A stretch of DNA of 15,174 nt. It comes from Saprospiraceae bacterium. Its GTDB lineage: Bacteria > Bacteroidota > Bacteroidia > Chitinophagales > Saprospiraceae. Each line of letters begins with the position of its first letter. Position 1 is the first letter of the stretch. A program made the position numbers and the translations under genes. Below are positions 1-8,078 of the stretch, in pieces. The stretch is taken from positions 1 through 15,174 of the forward strand of contig SCUG01000178.1 of the NCBI GenBank assembly GCA_004297645.1. The letters are read 5' to 3'. The notes under the pieces are model-generated. The model had not been told where the DNA came from. It did not search any database and worked only from the letters and a program-made list of their open reading frames with translations.

Positions 1-70
1 GGCTTAGTACAAATAGTGAGGGCAATGAATTTCGATGGTTAGATACTACACTAACACTTGACATTGTGTG

Positions 71-99
71 CCCCGGCGCCGCCTCCGGCGGTGCCGGGG
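71..99. repeat. GC-rich hairpin, 13-bp stem
   Basis: Two 13-nt arms (71-83 and 87-99) pair around a TCC loop with one G-T wobble. No T-tract follows on either strand, so it is not a clear terminator. It resembles the REP-like hairpins found between bacterial genes. The 5' neighbour lies outside the window, so its role cannot be assigned. Confidence 0.6.
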
Positions 100-101
100 G
101 G

Positions 102-135
102 AGGGGATATTGGGGGGCTTCGCCCCCAAACCCCT
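102..135. repeat. Two-step hairpin with TTC loop
   Basis: An inner stem GGGGGC/GCCCCC (113-118 with 122-127) closes a TTC loop. An outer stem AGGGG/CCCCT (102-106 with 131-135) encloses it across a small internal loop. It follows directly on the hairpin at 71-99 and together they form a GC-rich structured block. No coding potential is credible here. Confidence 0.55.
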
Positions 136-231
136 AAGCCAGCGAAGCCAGCGCCAAATACCCGGGATGGACAAAACCTAACGCTCGACAGTATAAGTTC
201 ACCATATCCACACAAAAGGGCTGGTATTTTT

Positions 232-296
232 GAGTGACCGGGTTTTGAACCCGGCGGGTTGAGTGCGAGACTGCCGGGTTCAAAACCCGGCCACTC
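232..296. repeat. 24-bp inverted repeat built of palindromic arms
   Basis: Arms at 232-255 and 273-296 are reverse complements over 24 nt with a single mismatch and enclose 17 nt. Each arm contains its own smaller palindrome (CCGGGTT, three bases, AACCCGG). The DNA could therefore form one long hairpin or two short ones. It may be a REP/MITE-type element. No flanking target duplication was found by eye. Confidence 0.6.
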
Positions 297-340
297 GAAG
301 AACTGCCATTCAATTTTGAACGGACACAATTCACCCTGAT

Positions 341-377
341 AAAAAAAGCCTCCCTCCAACACACCATGGAGAGAGGC
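341..377 (-). terminator. Rho-independent terminator of the leftward operon
   Basis: Read on the minus strand, arms at 377-367 and 358-348 form an 11-bp stem with one mismatch and an 8-nt loop, followed immediately by seven T residues (plus-strand A tract 341-347). It lies about 125 nt downstream of the stop of the giant surface-protein gene, which is the obvious unit it would end. Confidence 0.75.
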
Positions 378-446
378 CATTCCAAGAACCGGATTTTTTG
401 AACCGGCTCTTGTGTACCACATACAATCGAATTGCGTCAGCCTTTA

Positions 447-487
447 CAGTGGGCAGCGTGCAGTTTATCTCTGCCCACTGCCCACTG
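447..487. repeat. Inverted repeat just after the giant gene
   Basis: Arms of 17 nt (447-463 and 471-487) match at 15 positions around a 7-nt loop. The core is GTGGGCAG/CTGCCCAC. It begins 16 nt beyond the stop codon at 503 on the minus strand but has no T-tract, so it is more likely an mRNA 3'-end stabilising hairpin than a terminator. Confidence 0.5.
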
Positions 488-502
488 CTTATAGGCTATT
501 GG

Positions 503-3500
503 TTAGTCAACCAAAATCATCTTTCGGATAGCCGAATCGGTAGCCGTCTCAAGACGGTAATAGAGTACACCGGTTGCGCCAAGCTCACTGCGCCTGAGGT
601 CAATCTGGTTGAACCCTTTGGCAAAATCGCCTTGAATGACTTTCACTACTTTGCCTTGTACGTCACTGATTGCCAGCGTGGCAGAAGTTGCTTCGGGTAG
701 ATAGAAGCCGATGGCCGTTGTGTTGGCAAATGGGTTCGGTGTATTTTGAAACAGCTCGAAACCGTCAGCCGCAATGATGTTGTTGAATGACAGTGCTACA
801 TTTAGCAATTCAGCGTTCGGGCCGTAAGCTTCGGCTACGGTGAAGCGGCTGTTGATGCTCAATGCTGTGCTGAGCAGCGCCTTGCGTTTAGCTTTGAACG
901 TAAGGCCAAAGACCGCATCGCCAGGAGCCAGTTGTTTGGCTTGTTCGCTATTCCAGCTTGCCGTGATAACACCTTGGTCAGCCATAGTCAGGCCGAAATT
1001 GGAAACTTCAGCCAAGCCCGAAACTACGTCAGCAATTTCGAGTGCGTTTTTATCGAAGTTCAGGGTGAACTGAAATCCACTTACGTTGAAATCTGTCGCC
1101 TTGAACGCTACGGTATAAAACTCACCGGCTTCCATGTTCATGTCATCTGCGTTGAAAACGAGGTCTCCTGTCATGGTGCGGTCTTCGTTGCCACCCAGAA
1201 GGTTCGTCACGGCACTGCCGTTGACGTCACCGGTTTTCACCGCAACAAAATCCACAGCCAGTTGGTCCACCGCCAGGTTGTTGATGTTGGCAACTTCCGG
1301 GAAATATGGCTGGAATGGATTGGCAGGATTCGGGAAGACATAGCTTTTCTTGATAAACCTCCACGACGTGTTGTTCGGGAATTCAGTATTGATGAACAGA
1401 ATCAACTTGCGGATTTCGACCAGGTCGAAGGTGGTTACGCTGTTTGACTTGTTGGCGTCAGCGGCAATAATCTTGTATGGGCTGTCGAGTGGCTGCACCC
1501 CAAGAATATGTTTGCTGATGAGCACGAGGTCATAAGTGGACACACCGTTCAACGGGTTCACATCGAGTGCGGGAGAGATGGTATAATCGCCGCCTGCCGG
1601 CACATTGGCAAAGCTATAATGGCCGGTTGCATCGGTCATAATATTTTGCTGGGTGCCGCCACTGCCACCGTTTACACTCACGTTCACATTCTGCACCCCA
1701 TGATTCGCTGCCGTAGCAATGGCACCGGCTACCAATGGGTTGCTGTTGCACTGACCCAGATTGGCCTGGACGATTATGAAAGTTTCACAATAATCCTGGT
1801 TGCCAGCCGCATCGGTCACCCACATTTGTACTGGCTGCTGGCCGATGTCGGAGCAGTAGTATGTAATCTGGTTGTCGCTTACGTCGGACGAGAATGAGAA
1901 TTTCAGGGTACCCGGGCAGTTGTCGAAACTGGCGAAGTTGAAGTCTGCGGCATGAACGGTAACCTGAATGGTATCGGCCGGAGGGTCCAGCTCTATCACC
2001 AAACCATTCTTGCAGTAAGGCACCGGCTTCTTGCAATCTTTAACCTTTAGGGTTGTATTGCAAACAGTCTGGTTGTTGCAGTTGTCCATTGCGTTGTAGG
2101 ACACATTGTAGGTGCCGGGGGCTACGTTGCTGAACGGGCCAAAGCCAATGCCCAACTGACCTGTTGCGGATATAGTCACGTTAGTGCTGCAATCGTCAAC
2201 ACCAGGCGTAGGCAGCAATACTGTTGCTCCACAAGTGTTATTTGAAATGCAGACGTCAGGAATAGCGCAACCATCGGTGAATACCGGTTTGGCATTGTCA
2301 ATCACCTTGATAATTTGCTGATAGGTGATATAACCGTCCCACGGGTCGCTATCGAGGTCAGTATCGGGGTTGGTGGTTTGAGTTGCGTTAGCGGCTGTTG
2401 GTTTGGATGCTGCATTCCAACTGTCCCGGAACGTGCGGTTGTCGCAGTCACCGTCGCCGTCGAGGTCACAGGCAGGGAATGGCAGGCCAAGTGCATTTTC
2501 AGGTGTTTCCACAACTTCCTGGTCAATGCTGCTGCCAATTACGCACCAGTTAATCACCGTCCACTTTCGTGAAATTTTGTAGCACGCATCCGGCACGACA
2601 GTGAATACCTGGTCAGTGTAGGATACGGCAACCAATTCGCAAGTTTCAAAGAATATCTTCGGCTCGCCGAAATCAGGGACGTCGTTGCCACAGTTCACGG
2701 TGATGTCAGCCGGGAACTCGACTACCCAATCCGATACTTGGTCAATGAAAATGGTTTGAGTACAGCTTTGCAAACCATTGTTTCCAGCATTATCCTGAGC
2801 GCTCCAGGTACGGGTGATGGTACCCTCCAGACACTGGTCTATGTTCTTGTTCACAGAACAAGTAACGTTTAAAGAGCAGTTGTCATAGAAAGTGGCTTCG
2901 CCAAAACCTGCTTGTGTAAGTAATGCACATTGCTGTGCCGATGTCAGGCCTGTTAAATGAGTTTCCAGGTTGCTGGCGTAATAGTCACAAGTGCGGCGCT
3001 GGTTCTGAGGGCATCCCGTAAGAATCGGTGGCAGCTTGTCGGTAACTTGCACGGTCACCATGCAGGTGTTGTAGTTCAGTGCACTGAATCCTGTGCTCAG
3101 GAACAAGCCTGGCGTACCATCGCAACCCAATGAAGGCGAATTCAGGGTGGTCATGTATGGCGCAGGGTTGCCGTCCAATACCAGTACGATAACGGTTTGG
3201 TCCCCTAAGTCATCGCAGCAGAAATTGCGAGTGGGATAATAGCAGCGGTTGAAGATATTCGGGCTAAAGCTGTCGTCCATTTTTGCTATCAGGAAATAAA
3301 CCGGTTTGCAGTTGTCGTAGCTGCCGTCGTCGAGGCTTGCAGCACTTAGGGTAGAACAGCTTTGGCCAGTACCTGCGCCATTGTTGGTAACAGAGACTTC
3401 TGTGATTTCATCGCAAACGGCCACGGGTGGAACTTTATCAACGAGTGTGATTTTTGTATCGTCGGTACCTTGGTTGCCGCAGCCATCCGTAGCATAGTAG

Positions 3501-6500
3501 CGCACGATGTACTGCGCCGGCAAGCCGTTGACGAACATCGGGATACCGCTAAATACACCGCCATTGTTTGGAATGCTTTTCAGAAGTTGGCCTGTCAGCG
3601 TCCAAAGTTCAGTCGCATAACTCACCACGCCGGAGCAGTTGTCGGTGATGCCGCTGGCAGCAGGTACCACAAACGTACCCTGGCATACAGAGTTTGGGCC
3701 TCCACCCTGAGGAAAGCTTGCACTGTAAACACTAATCGTTAAATCGGCTGGTGCATTAATGGTTGGTCCAACTTTGTCGGCCACTTTAATCACCTGGTTG
3801 ATTTCTCTTACATCCACCGGGTTGGCGCACCAGTCTATCACCGTCCATTTACGCAGTATTTTGAAGGTGCCCGGGCAATCTACAATGTAGAGGTCGGTAT
3901 GTGCTACTTCGATGCCGCAGATGTAGGCTAATGGCTTGCCGTCAACCGTCGGTACACCGGAACCGGTGAGTGCCAGTACGTCGGCATCGTCCAGACCGGA
4001 GTTAGGCGCAGGGGTGAAGGAAAGCACACCACCAGGACAGCCGTTGCCGCCATTCAGAACGTTCGTGCTGTTTACGCCTGGCCAGTCTTTTTTAGCGTTG
4101 CCCAGCACCTGGTCGTCGTCGTCACAGTTCGGGTCGAGGTTTACATCAATGACGATGGTTCCCGGGTCGGTGTCTGTGATGAACGGATGCAGGTGCTCAG
4201 GGTCTGTAATATTCGAGAATGCATTGTACTGGTCGCAGGTCCAAAGGATGTCACCAGGAATCACCACATCGTCTAAGTTCGGACGGGTGTAGGTGATGGT
4301 TTGGTTACAGGAGGCAGCGTTGCCACTGGGGTCGGTAACCGTCCAGGTGCGTACTACTTTACCACTTGGACCGCCGCAGTTGCCACCTGTGAAGCTGTCA
4401 ACATAATGGAGTGTCAGTGGGCCGCAGTTGTCTGAGTATTCAGGGCCTAAAGCTCCCGTTTGGCCAAGGTAAGTCACTTGAATGGCCCATGAATTCAGGG
4501 TTCCCTGGTCGCCACCGAATGCATCAGAAACTGTCAATGTCCAGGTTCCATTCACCGATTCCCCGTCAAAATCAGACAGAAACTGGGTGCCGGCAAATCC
4601 AGTACAAGCAAGTGATTGCCAGGTGCCAGAGGTGAAGTTAGCACACAAGTTGGTACATGCAGCTTCGTCATCCCAGTCCACCGCCATGTTGTCGTTGGCA
4701 CATCCGTTGGTGGCCCACACAGCCACCTTGGTGCCTGCCGGGCTTTCTAATGTTATTGTCATATCTCCAATCCAGGTGTGTGTAATATCCACCACCAGGT
4801 CCACATCGAGGATAGTTCCGGGGTCGCCGCCGTCAATGTCCATTGTCGAAGTCGTAGTCTGCAAGTCAAGTATGGGTAACCCCGCTGATTTGCTGAACTC
4901 CTTGCTTATCTCGTCAATCGGTGCAACCGCAGGATCAACCGGAGTAATATCTGCATTACAAGGAACTTTCAGGTCCTTGCAGGTAATGACTGGTTTCAAC
5001 TTATCTTCCACATTGATGCTACCCCAGCAAGAATTGCCCGTTACGTTATCAACAACTTTCACTGTCCATGTAGTACCGATAAAGCTGGAGTTCACTGTGT
5101 TGCCTAAGTTTTGTCCCACCGGACTCAATACCATGACGGTATATCGGGTATCGTAGCAGCCATATGGGCCGCCTTCCAATATCATGTCCGCTCCAATCAG
5201 TGCTTCACAGTTTTCATCTAAAGAAATCTGCACGTTGTCGTTGCAAGCCAATGCCAGGGTTGGGTTAGGATATTCCTTCACTGTTACGTTAAAGCAGCAA
5301 GTTGCCGGCAGACCGTGGGCATCCTCCATGTAAAAACAGTTGTGGGTCGTACCTATTGGGAAAGCTGAACCCGAAGCAAACCCTTCAGTCTGTATTGGCG
5401 GAGGGGCGGAGATATTACCCACCACGTTGAATGCAAGGGAAAGATTTGAGAATCCTATGGATGCAAACGTCTGATAATTCGCCAGGCCGCAAGCAGTGGC
5501 AGCTAAATAAGAAGGTGTTGCCGGGTTGTCTGCTGCTGCGATGTTACCCATTGTGAAGTTGCCATCCTGGTCAATAATTTCCACAAAAAAGTAACTGCCG
5601 GCCGGAACGTCCACGGGTGTCGTGAAAGTAACAGGCACGTATTGCAGAGGAGTATTATTCGGCATGTTCACGTTGAATGGGCCACCAAGCAGTAACATGT
5701 TGGCATTGCCCGCAGCCGGTGCTGTGCCCGAGGTCAACTTGTAAACACTGTACGTGTATAGACCAGGCTGGCCGTTTTGTAACGTACTGATACCGCATTG
5801 GACACCGGTCATGGAGAAAGCGGGCTGGTTCGGGCCACCAAAGACGCGGCCAAACTTGGTTTGATTAAAGCCGCAGTTCAACGATTGGCCAGCCACGATA
5901 GGCTGATTCGGATTAAGGCTCGGCGGGTTTTGCGTGTAAAGAATCGGACTTACCAATGGGCAGTTGTCAGCAAAGCCCACATTGTAATCCACAATCTTGG
6001 AGCACTCTCCCGGAGCCAAAGTAAACACTTTGTCGCCCGGACATGTAATCGTGGGTGGCTCGGTATCTGTCACAGTAATATTGAACGAACACGAAGCCAC
6101 GCCTGAGGTAGCCGTCACCTTCGTAATGCCCGGAGGAAACTCAGAGCCGGAGGGCGGAGTCACCGTCGCCGGCGTGCCACAAGATGAATCGTCAATGGTA
6201 AAATTCACAACAGCACCGCAATGACCTGGTGTGTTATTGACCGACAAGTTTCCGGGACAAATGACTGTACATGGCGCGGCTACCGCGAAGGTGCAAAGCA
6301 CCTGGCCACCGCTATTGCCCGGACAGGTATTGATGCCAAAACCAAAGAAATCGGCATTACAGAGCGTTACGCCACCTTGAGAAACGCTAAGGGAACCGTT
6401 GTCCCAACCGTCGCCAAAGCTGTCGTAGCCGCGGACTTCGTAGTTGCCCGCAGGTACGCTTAAGGTAATAGTTCCGCCAACTGCATTGGCTCCGCCAGTA

Positions 6501-6679
6501 GCTTCGCAATCCACAGTAGTATTGGTAGCTTGGTTGATAATCTCCCAACCTACCTCATTGTTGAAAATGGAGTTGTTCCATGTCCGCTGGATGGTTACCT
6601 GTGCCATCATGCTGCCTGTGCATAGGAGCAGGGCTGTTGATACAAGTAACTGCCGAATTGTAAAATTCGCTTTTTTCAT
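503..6679 (-). CDS. Giant multidomain T9SS-exported surface protein (HYR, P-domain, dockerin-like, cohesin-like)
   Basis: The product has 2058 residues. It starts with a Sec signal peptide (MKKANF..., probable cleavage after MMA before Q27). A secreted N-terminal module (about 27-132) carries DSFGDGWDNGSL. HYR-like immunoglobulin-fold repeats with paired cysteines start near 135 and recur to about 1640. The second is interrupted by an extra domain at about 246-425. A P-type (proprotein-convertase P) domain lies at about 600-738. RxWTVxDxC-type modules recur near 774, 939, 1287 and 1367. An acidic DLDGDGDCD stretch near 1402 may bind calcium. A carboxypeptidase-regulatory-like beta domain (about 1645-1700), two dockerin-like 12-residue loops (about 1700-1765), a cohesin-like domain (about 1835-1965) and a type A T9SS sorting domain (FELFQNTPNPF, about 1972-2058) complete it. 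No catalytic domain was recognised. An adhesive or structural surface role is inferred. It is the second gene of an operon, 60 nt after the small secreted protein. Confidence 0.9.
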   Translation of the reverse strand: MKKANFTIRQLLVSTALLLCTGSMMAQVTIQRTWNNSIFNNEVGWEIINQATNTTVDCEATGGANAVGGTITLSVPAGNYEVRGYDSFGDGWDNGSLSVSQGGVTLCNADFFGFGINTCPGNSGGQVLCTFAVAAPCTVICPGNLSVNNTPGHCGAVVNFTIDDSSCGTPATVTPPSGSEFPPGITKVTATSGVASCSFNITVTDTEPPTITCPGDKVFTLAPGECSKIVDYNVGFADNCPLVSPILYTQNPPSLNPNQPIVAGQSLNCGFNQTKFGRVFGGPNQPAFSMTGVQCGISTLQNGQPGLYTYSVYKLTSGTAPAAGNANMLLLGGPFNVNMPNNTPLQYVPVTFTTPVDVPAGSYFFVEIIDQDGNFTMGNIAAADNPATPSYLAATACGLANYQTFASIGFSNLSLAFNVVGNISAPPPIQTEGFASGSAFPIGTTHNCFYMEDAHGLPATCCFNVTVKEYPNPTLALACNDNVQISLDENCEALIGADMILEGGPYGCYDTRYTVMVLSPVGQNLGNTVNSSFIGTTWTVKVVDNVTGNSCWGSINVEDKLKPVITCKDLKVPCNADITPVDPAVAPIDEISKEFSKSAGLPILDLQTTTSTMDIDGGDPGTILDVDLVVDITHTWIGDMTITLESPAGTKVAVWATNGCANDNMAVDWDDEAACTNLCANFTSGTWQSLACTGFAGTQFLSDFDGESVNGTWTLTVSDAFGGDQGTLNSWAIQVTYLGQTGALGPEYSDNCGPLTLHYVDSFTGGNCGGPSGKVVRTWTVTDPSGNAASCNQTITYTRPNLDDVVIPGDILWTCDQYNAFSNITDPEHLHPFITDTDPGTIVIDVNLDPNCDDDDQVLGNAKKDWPGVNSTNVLNGGNGCPGGVLSFTPAPNSGLDDADVLALTGSGVPTVDGKPLAYICGIEVAHTDLYIVDCPGTFKILRKWTVIDWCANPVDVREINQVIKVADKVGPTINAPADLTISVYSASFPQGGGPNSVCQGTFVVPAASGITDNCSGVVSYATELWTLTGQLLKSIPNNGGVFSGIPMFVNGLPAQYIVRYYATDGCGNQGTDDTKITLVDKVPPVAVCDEITEVSVTNNGAGTGQSCSTLSAASLDDGSYDNCKPVYFLIAKMDDSFSPNIFNRCYYPTRNFCCDDLGDQTVIVLVLDGNPAPYMTTLNSPSLGCDGTPGLFLSTGFSALNYNTCMVTVQVTDKLPPILTGCPQNQRRTCDYYASNLETHLTGLTSAQQCALLTQAGFGEATFYDNCSLNVTCSVNKNIDQCLEGTITRTWSAQDNAGNNGLQSCTQTIFIDQVSDWVVEFPADITVNCGNDVPDFGEPKIFFETCELVAVSYTDQVFTVVPDACYKISRKWTVINWCVIGSSIDQEVVETPENALGLPFPACDLDGDGDCDNRTFRDSWNAASKPTAANATQTTNPDTDLDSDPWDGYITYQQIIKVIDNAKPVFTDGCAIPDVCISNNTCGATVLLPTPGVDDCSTNVTISATGQLGIGFGPFSNVAPGTYNVSYNAMDNCNNQTVCNTTLKVKDCKKPVPYCKNGLVIELDPPADTIQVTVHAADFNFASFDNCPGTLKFSFSSDVSDNQITYYCSDIGQQPVQMWVTDAAGNQDYCETFIIVQANLGQCNSNPLVAGAIATAANHGVQNVNVSVNGGSGGTQQNIMTDATGHYSFANVPAGGDYTISPALDVNPLNGVSTYDLVLISKHILGVQPLDSPYKIIAADANKSNSVTTFDLVEIRKLILFINTEFPNNTSWRFIKKSYVFPNPANPFQPYFPEVANINNLAVDQLAVDFVAVKTGDVNGSAVTNLLGGNEDRTMTGDLVFNADDMNMEAGEFYTVAFKATDFNVSGFQFTLNFDKNALEIADVVSGLAEVSNFGLTMADQGVITASWNSEQAKQLAPGDAVFGLTFKAKRKALLSTALSINSRFTVAEAYGPNAELLNVALSFNNIIAADGFELFQNTPNPFANTTAIGFYLPEATSATLAISDVQGKVVKVIQGDFAKGFNQIDLRRSELGATGVLYYRLETATDSAIRKMILVD

Positions 6680-6728
6680 GGGATAAAATTTGTGTTTTGA
6701 TTAAACGAGATAATTCATTTTAGCCAGT

Positions 6729-6749
6729 GAGCATTTTCACTAAATGCTC
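6729..6749 (-). repeat. Intercistronic hairpin over a stop codon
   Basis: GAGCATTT and AAATGCTC (8-bp perfect stem, 5-nt loop) span the TAG stop of the upstream small gene at 6740-6742. No T-tract follows on the minus strand, so it should not end transcription. It may mark a processing or stability site that separates expression of the small gene from the giant one. Confidence 0.5.
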
Positions 6750-7165
6750 AGCAAACTAATGGCCCCCTGCCGGAGCGCCAGCAAGGCAGTTTTGCTGATG
6801 GGACCAATACTTCCATCTGCCACTATTGTCAAATGCTGCAACCCGGTACCGATACTGGCAGCAACGTTATTGCTGCTTAGCAGGTCCTGATAGATACCTT
6901 TGTAATACAAGGCCTGCCTTCGTGTTGAGGTGTAAGCAGGAGTACCTGGTTGGAGTGATTCCAACAAGGTGCCCAAATCATCAATGGAAGCCAAAAGGGT
7001 AATACCTGCCTGGTCGTTGTTTACAAAGTTCCCTTGGGCTGGTGAATAGAGCCCACCGCCCACCGTTGCCAGTTGAGCGTTGGTAGTCCCTACTCCCACG
7101 AAGAGGAAAGTAAAAGCAGCCATTAGCAGTGCCATCAAGGCTTTTTTGAAATTCGCTTTTTTCAT
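6740..7165 (-). CDS. Small secreted protein of unknown function
   Basis: The 141-residue product begins MKKANFKK and has a clear Sec signal peptide with probable cleavage after TNA before Q31. The mature part is about 111 residues, without cysteines or a transmembrane segment. I do not recognise a family. Its middle (about 61-110) looks helical. The start at 7165 was chosen because the reading frame farther upstream (to 7261) runs through a palindrome and would put residues before a perfect signal peptide. The first 17 nt (ATGAAAAAAGCGAATTT) are identical to the start of the downstream giant gene. The two genes are 60 nt apart and probably co-transcribed, so a partner role for the giant protein is possible but unproven. 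Confidence 0.75.
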   Translation of the reverse strand: MKKANFKKALMALLMAAFTFLFVGVGTTNAQLATVGGGLYSPAQGNFVNNDQAGITLLASIDDLGTLLESLQPGTPAYTSTRRQALYYKGIYQDLLSSNNVAASIGTGLQHLTIVADGSIGPISKTALLALRQGAISLLSI

Positions 7166-7234
7166 AGGATTAAAAATTTTGGTTAAAATGTTTATGATTA
7201 AGATTCTCTTACCACCTTTTGCATATCTAACACG

Positions 7235-7276
7235 AAAAGGCAGTAGCGTGTGCTTAAGCACACGCTACTGCCTTTT
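7235..7276. repeat. Perfect 42-bp palindrome in the operon leader
   Basis: Positions 7235-7255 and 7256-7276 are exact reverse complements with centre TTAA. Outer bases are AAAAGG/CCTTTT, so on either strand the hairpin ends in four T. It lies 70 nt before the start of the small secreted protein, inside the predicted leader of the leftward operon. It could be a bidirectional or leader (attenuator-type) terminator, or a protein-binding site. Confidence 0.75.
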
Positions 7277-7538
7277 GTTGAATAAATGCTATTCAGCGCA
7301 AAGTGAGTAAGATCCGCCATGTTCTGTTGAGATTATAATTTGTTAATAAACTAAACCCTGCCTCCTCTGTCCATCATCGGGTTTTCAGTGCTGTGATACG
7401 TACTCCCTCATAAATGAATAGTTCATTCAAAGTGCACGATTCTTTCGCCCCCGAAAATGACAAATCATCTTTCACTCTTTCCTTAATCTAAGTCTGACAG
7501 TTACAATCCATCAATTTGAATGAATAAAAGGAAGGCAT

Positions 7539-7596
7539 CAAAAGTGCAGGTGTAAGTATAAAAGAGAGATTAAAGCTGAATTAAAAGCTTATTAAA
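7539..7596 (-). promoter_or_regulatory. Leftward promoter with 11-bp-periodic TTTAAT array (Pho-box-like)
   Basis: On the minus strand, TTTAAT occurs three times starting at 7596, 7585 and 7574, exactly 11 nt apart, with a weaker fourth unit (TTTTAT) at 7563. A -7-like element CACTTTTG (7546-7539, consensus TAnnTTTG, seven of eight) begins 28 nt after the start of unit three. Tandem half-sites with an 11-bp period are the known binding mode of PhoB/PhoP-type OmpR-family regulators. It points at the small secreted protein and giant gene, leaving a leader of about 370 nt. No good -33 element is present, as expected for an activator-dependent promoter. Regulator identity is inferred. Confidence 0.55.
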
Positions 7597-7661
7597 TTGA
7601 TGAGCCTCATAACTCATCTTTGTCTCCTACTCAATTGACGGGCGGCGGAAGCCAGCAGATT

Positions 7662-7719
7662 TTTAATCTTCTTTTAATTCCTCTTTAACTTGGGTTTAAA
7701 GGCCCGGCTATCATCTTTG
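7662..7719 (+). promoter_or_regulatory. Rightward promoter with 11-bp-periodic TTTAA array (Pho-box-like)
   Basis: TTTAAT, TTTAAT, TTTAAC and TTTAAA start at 7662, 7673, 7684 and 7695, exactly 11 nt apart. TTG at 7690-7692 is followed after 19 nt by CATCTTTG (7712-7719), a good Bacteroidota -33/-7 pair, so transcription should start near 7725. The -7 element begins 28 nt after unit three, the same geometry as in the divergent leftward promoter. The array then covers about -63 to -25, the zone used by PhoP/PhoB-type activators. Downstream lie a structured leader and the PhoD-like phosphatase gene. Confidence 0.6.
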
Positions 7720-7724
7720 TCAAG

Positions 7725-7872
7725 TCTAAAGTGACAATAAAGACCAGTAGTGTTTGATATCCCATTTATTCAAAAGCCGTTCTGCTTCTTCTCACTCTCC
7801 TCAAGGATACTTTCACTCACCCCCCTTTTATTTTCCATGAAGAGAGGCAGAAGAAGCGGAACTTTTTCTCTT
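7725..7872 (+). ncRNA. Candidate small RNA or leader RNA ending in a long hairpin
   Basis: Starting at the predicted transcription start, the RNA would contain arms at 7779-7799 and 7842-7862 that pair over 21 nt (one wobble, one 2-nt internal loop) around a 42-nt apical region, followed at once by TTTTTCTCTT. This resembles a terminator with an oversized loop. A 19-codon frame (7837-7896, MKRGRRSG...) overlaps it but has no other support. It could be a free RNA of about 145 nt or the first attenuator of the phosphatase leader. No known RNA family was recognised. Confidence 0.3.
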
Positions 7873-7941
7873 ATCAACGTGAGGTTGAAAAGCTAAAATC
7901 CAAAGAAGTTAAAGAGTTAGAAATTGTTAATATACCAGGGC

Positions 7942-7976
7942 AACTGCCCTGCAAAGGTGCGGGGCAGTTTGTTTTT
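7942..7976 (+). terminator. Terminator-like hairpin in the phosphatase leader
   Basis: An 11-bp stem (7942-7952 with 7959-7969, one G-T wobble) closes a 6-nt loop and is followed by TGTTTTT. No gene ends here on the plus strand. The signal therefore either ends a small RNA started near 7725 or acts as a leader attenuator for the phosphatase gene that starts at 8196. Confidence 0.6.
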
Positions 7977-8078
7977 CTCTCAATAGCTGCCATCCAAGTT
8001 GATTCAAATTGAACAAGCACATGCCTTTCCTTTAGCAAGATTTTTTTTCATGAGATTCATATTTTATAGCCTATACTT

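Noticed and set aside
51..422. Minus-strand 123-codon frame
   Set aside because: It runs through several hairpins and a terminator, has no family resemblance, and its Pro/Gly-rich composition comes from inverted repeats.
2420..2480. Acidic DLDGDGDCD coding stretch as a separate dockerin or EF-hand domain
   Set aside because: It is a short local motif inside an HYR-like region without a paired helix; calcium binding remains only possible.
7166..7261. Upstream extension of the small secreted protein
   Set aside because: It would start inside the perfect palindrome and add 32 residues before a complete signal peptide.
7599..7622. Possible extra rightward promoter with CATCTTTG at 7615 and the GATGAG/CTCATC dyad
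   Set aside because: No TTTG at the right spacing and no aligned repeat array; too weak compared with the two called promoters.
7837..7896. 19-codon frame MKRGRRSG...
   Set aside because: It lies in a predicted RNA hairpin, is very short and has no independent support. It is noted only within the candidate RNA.
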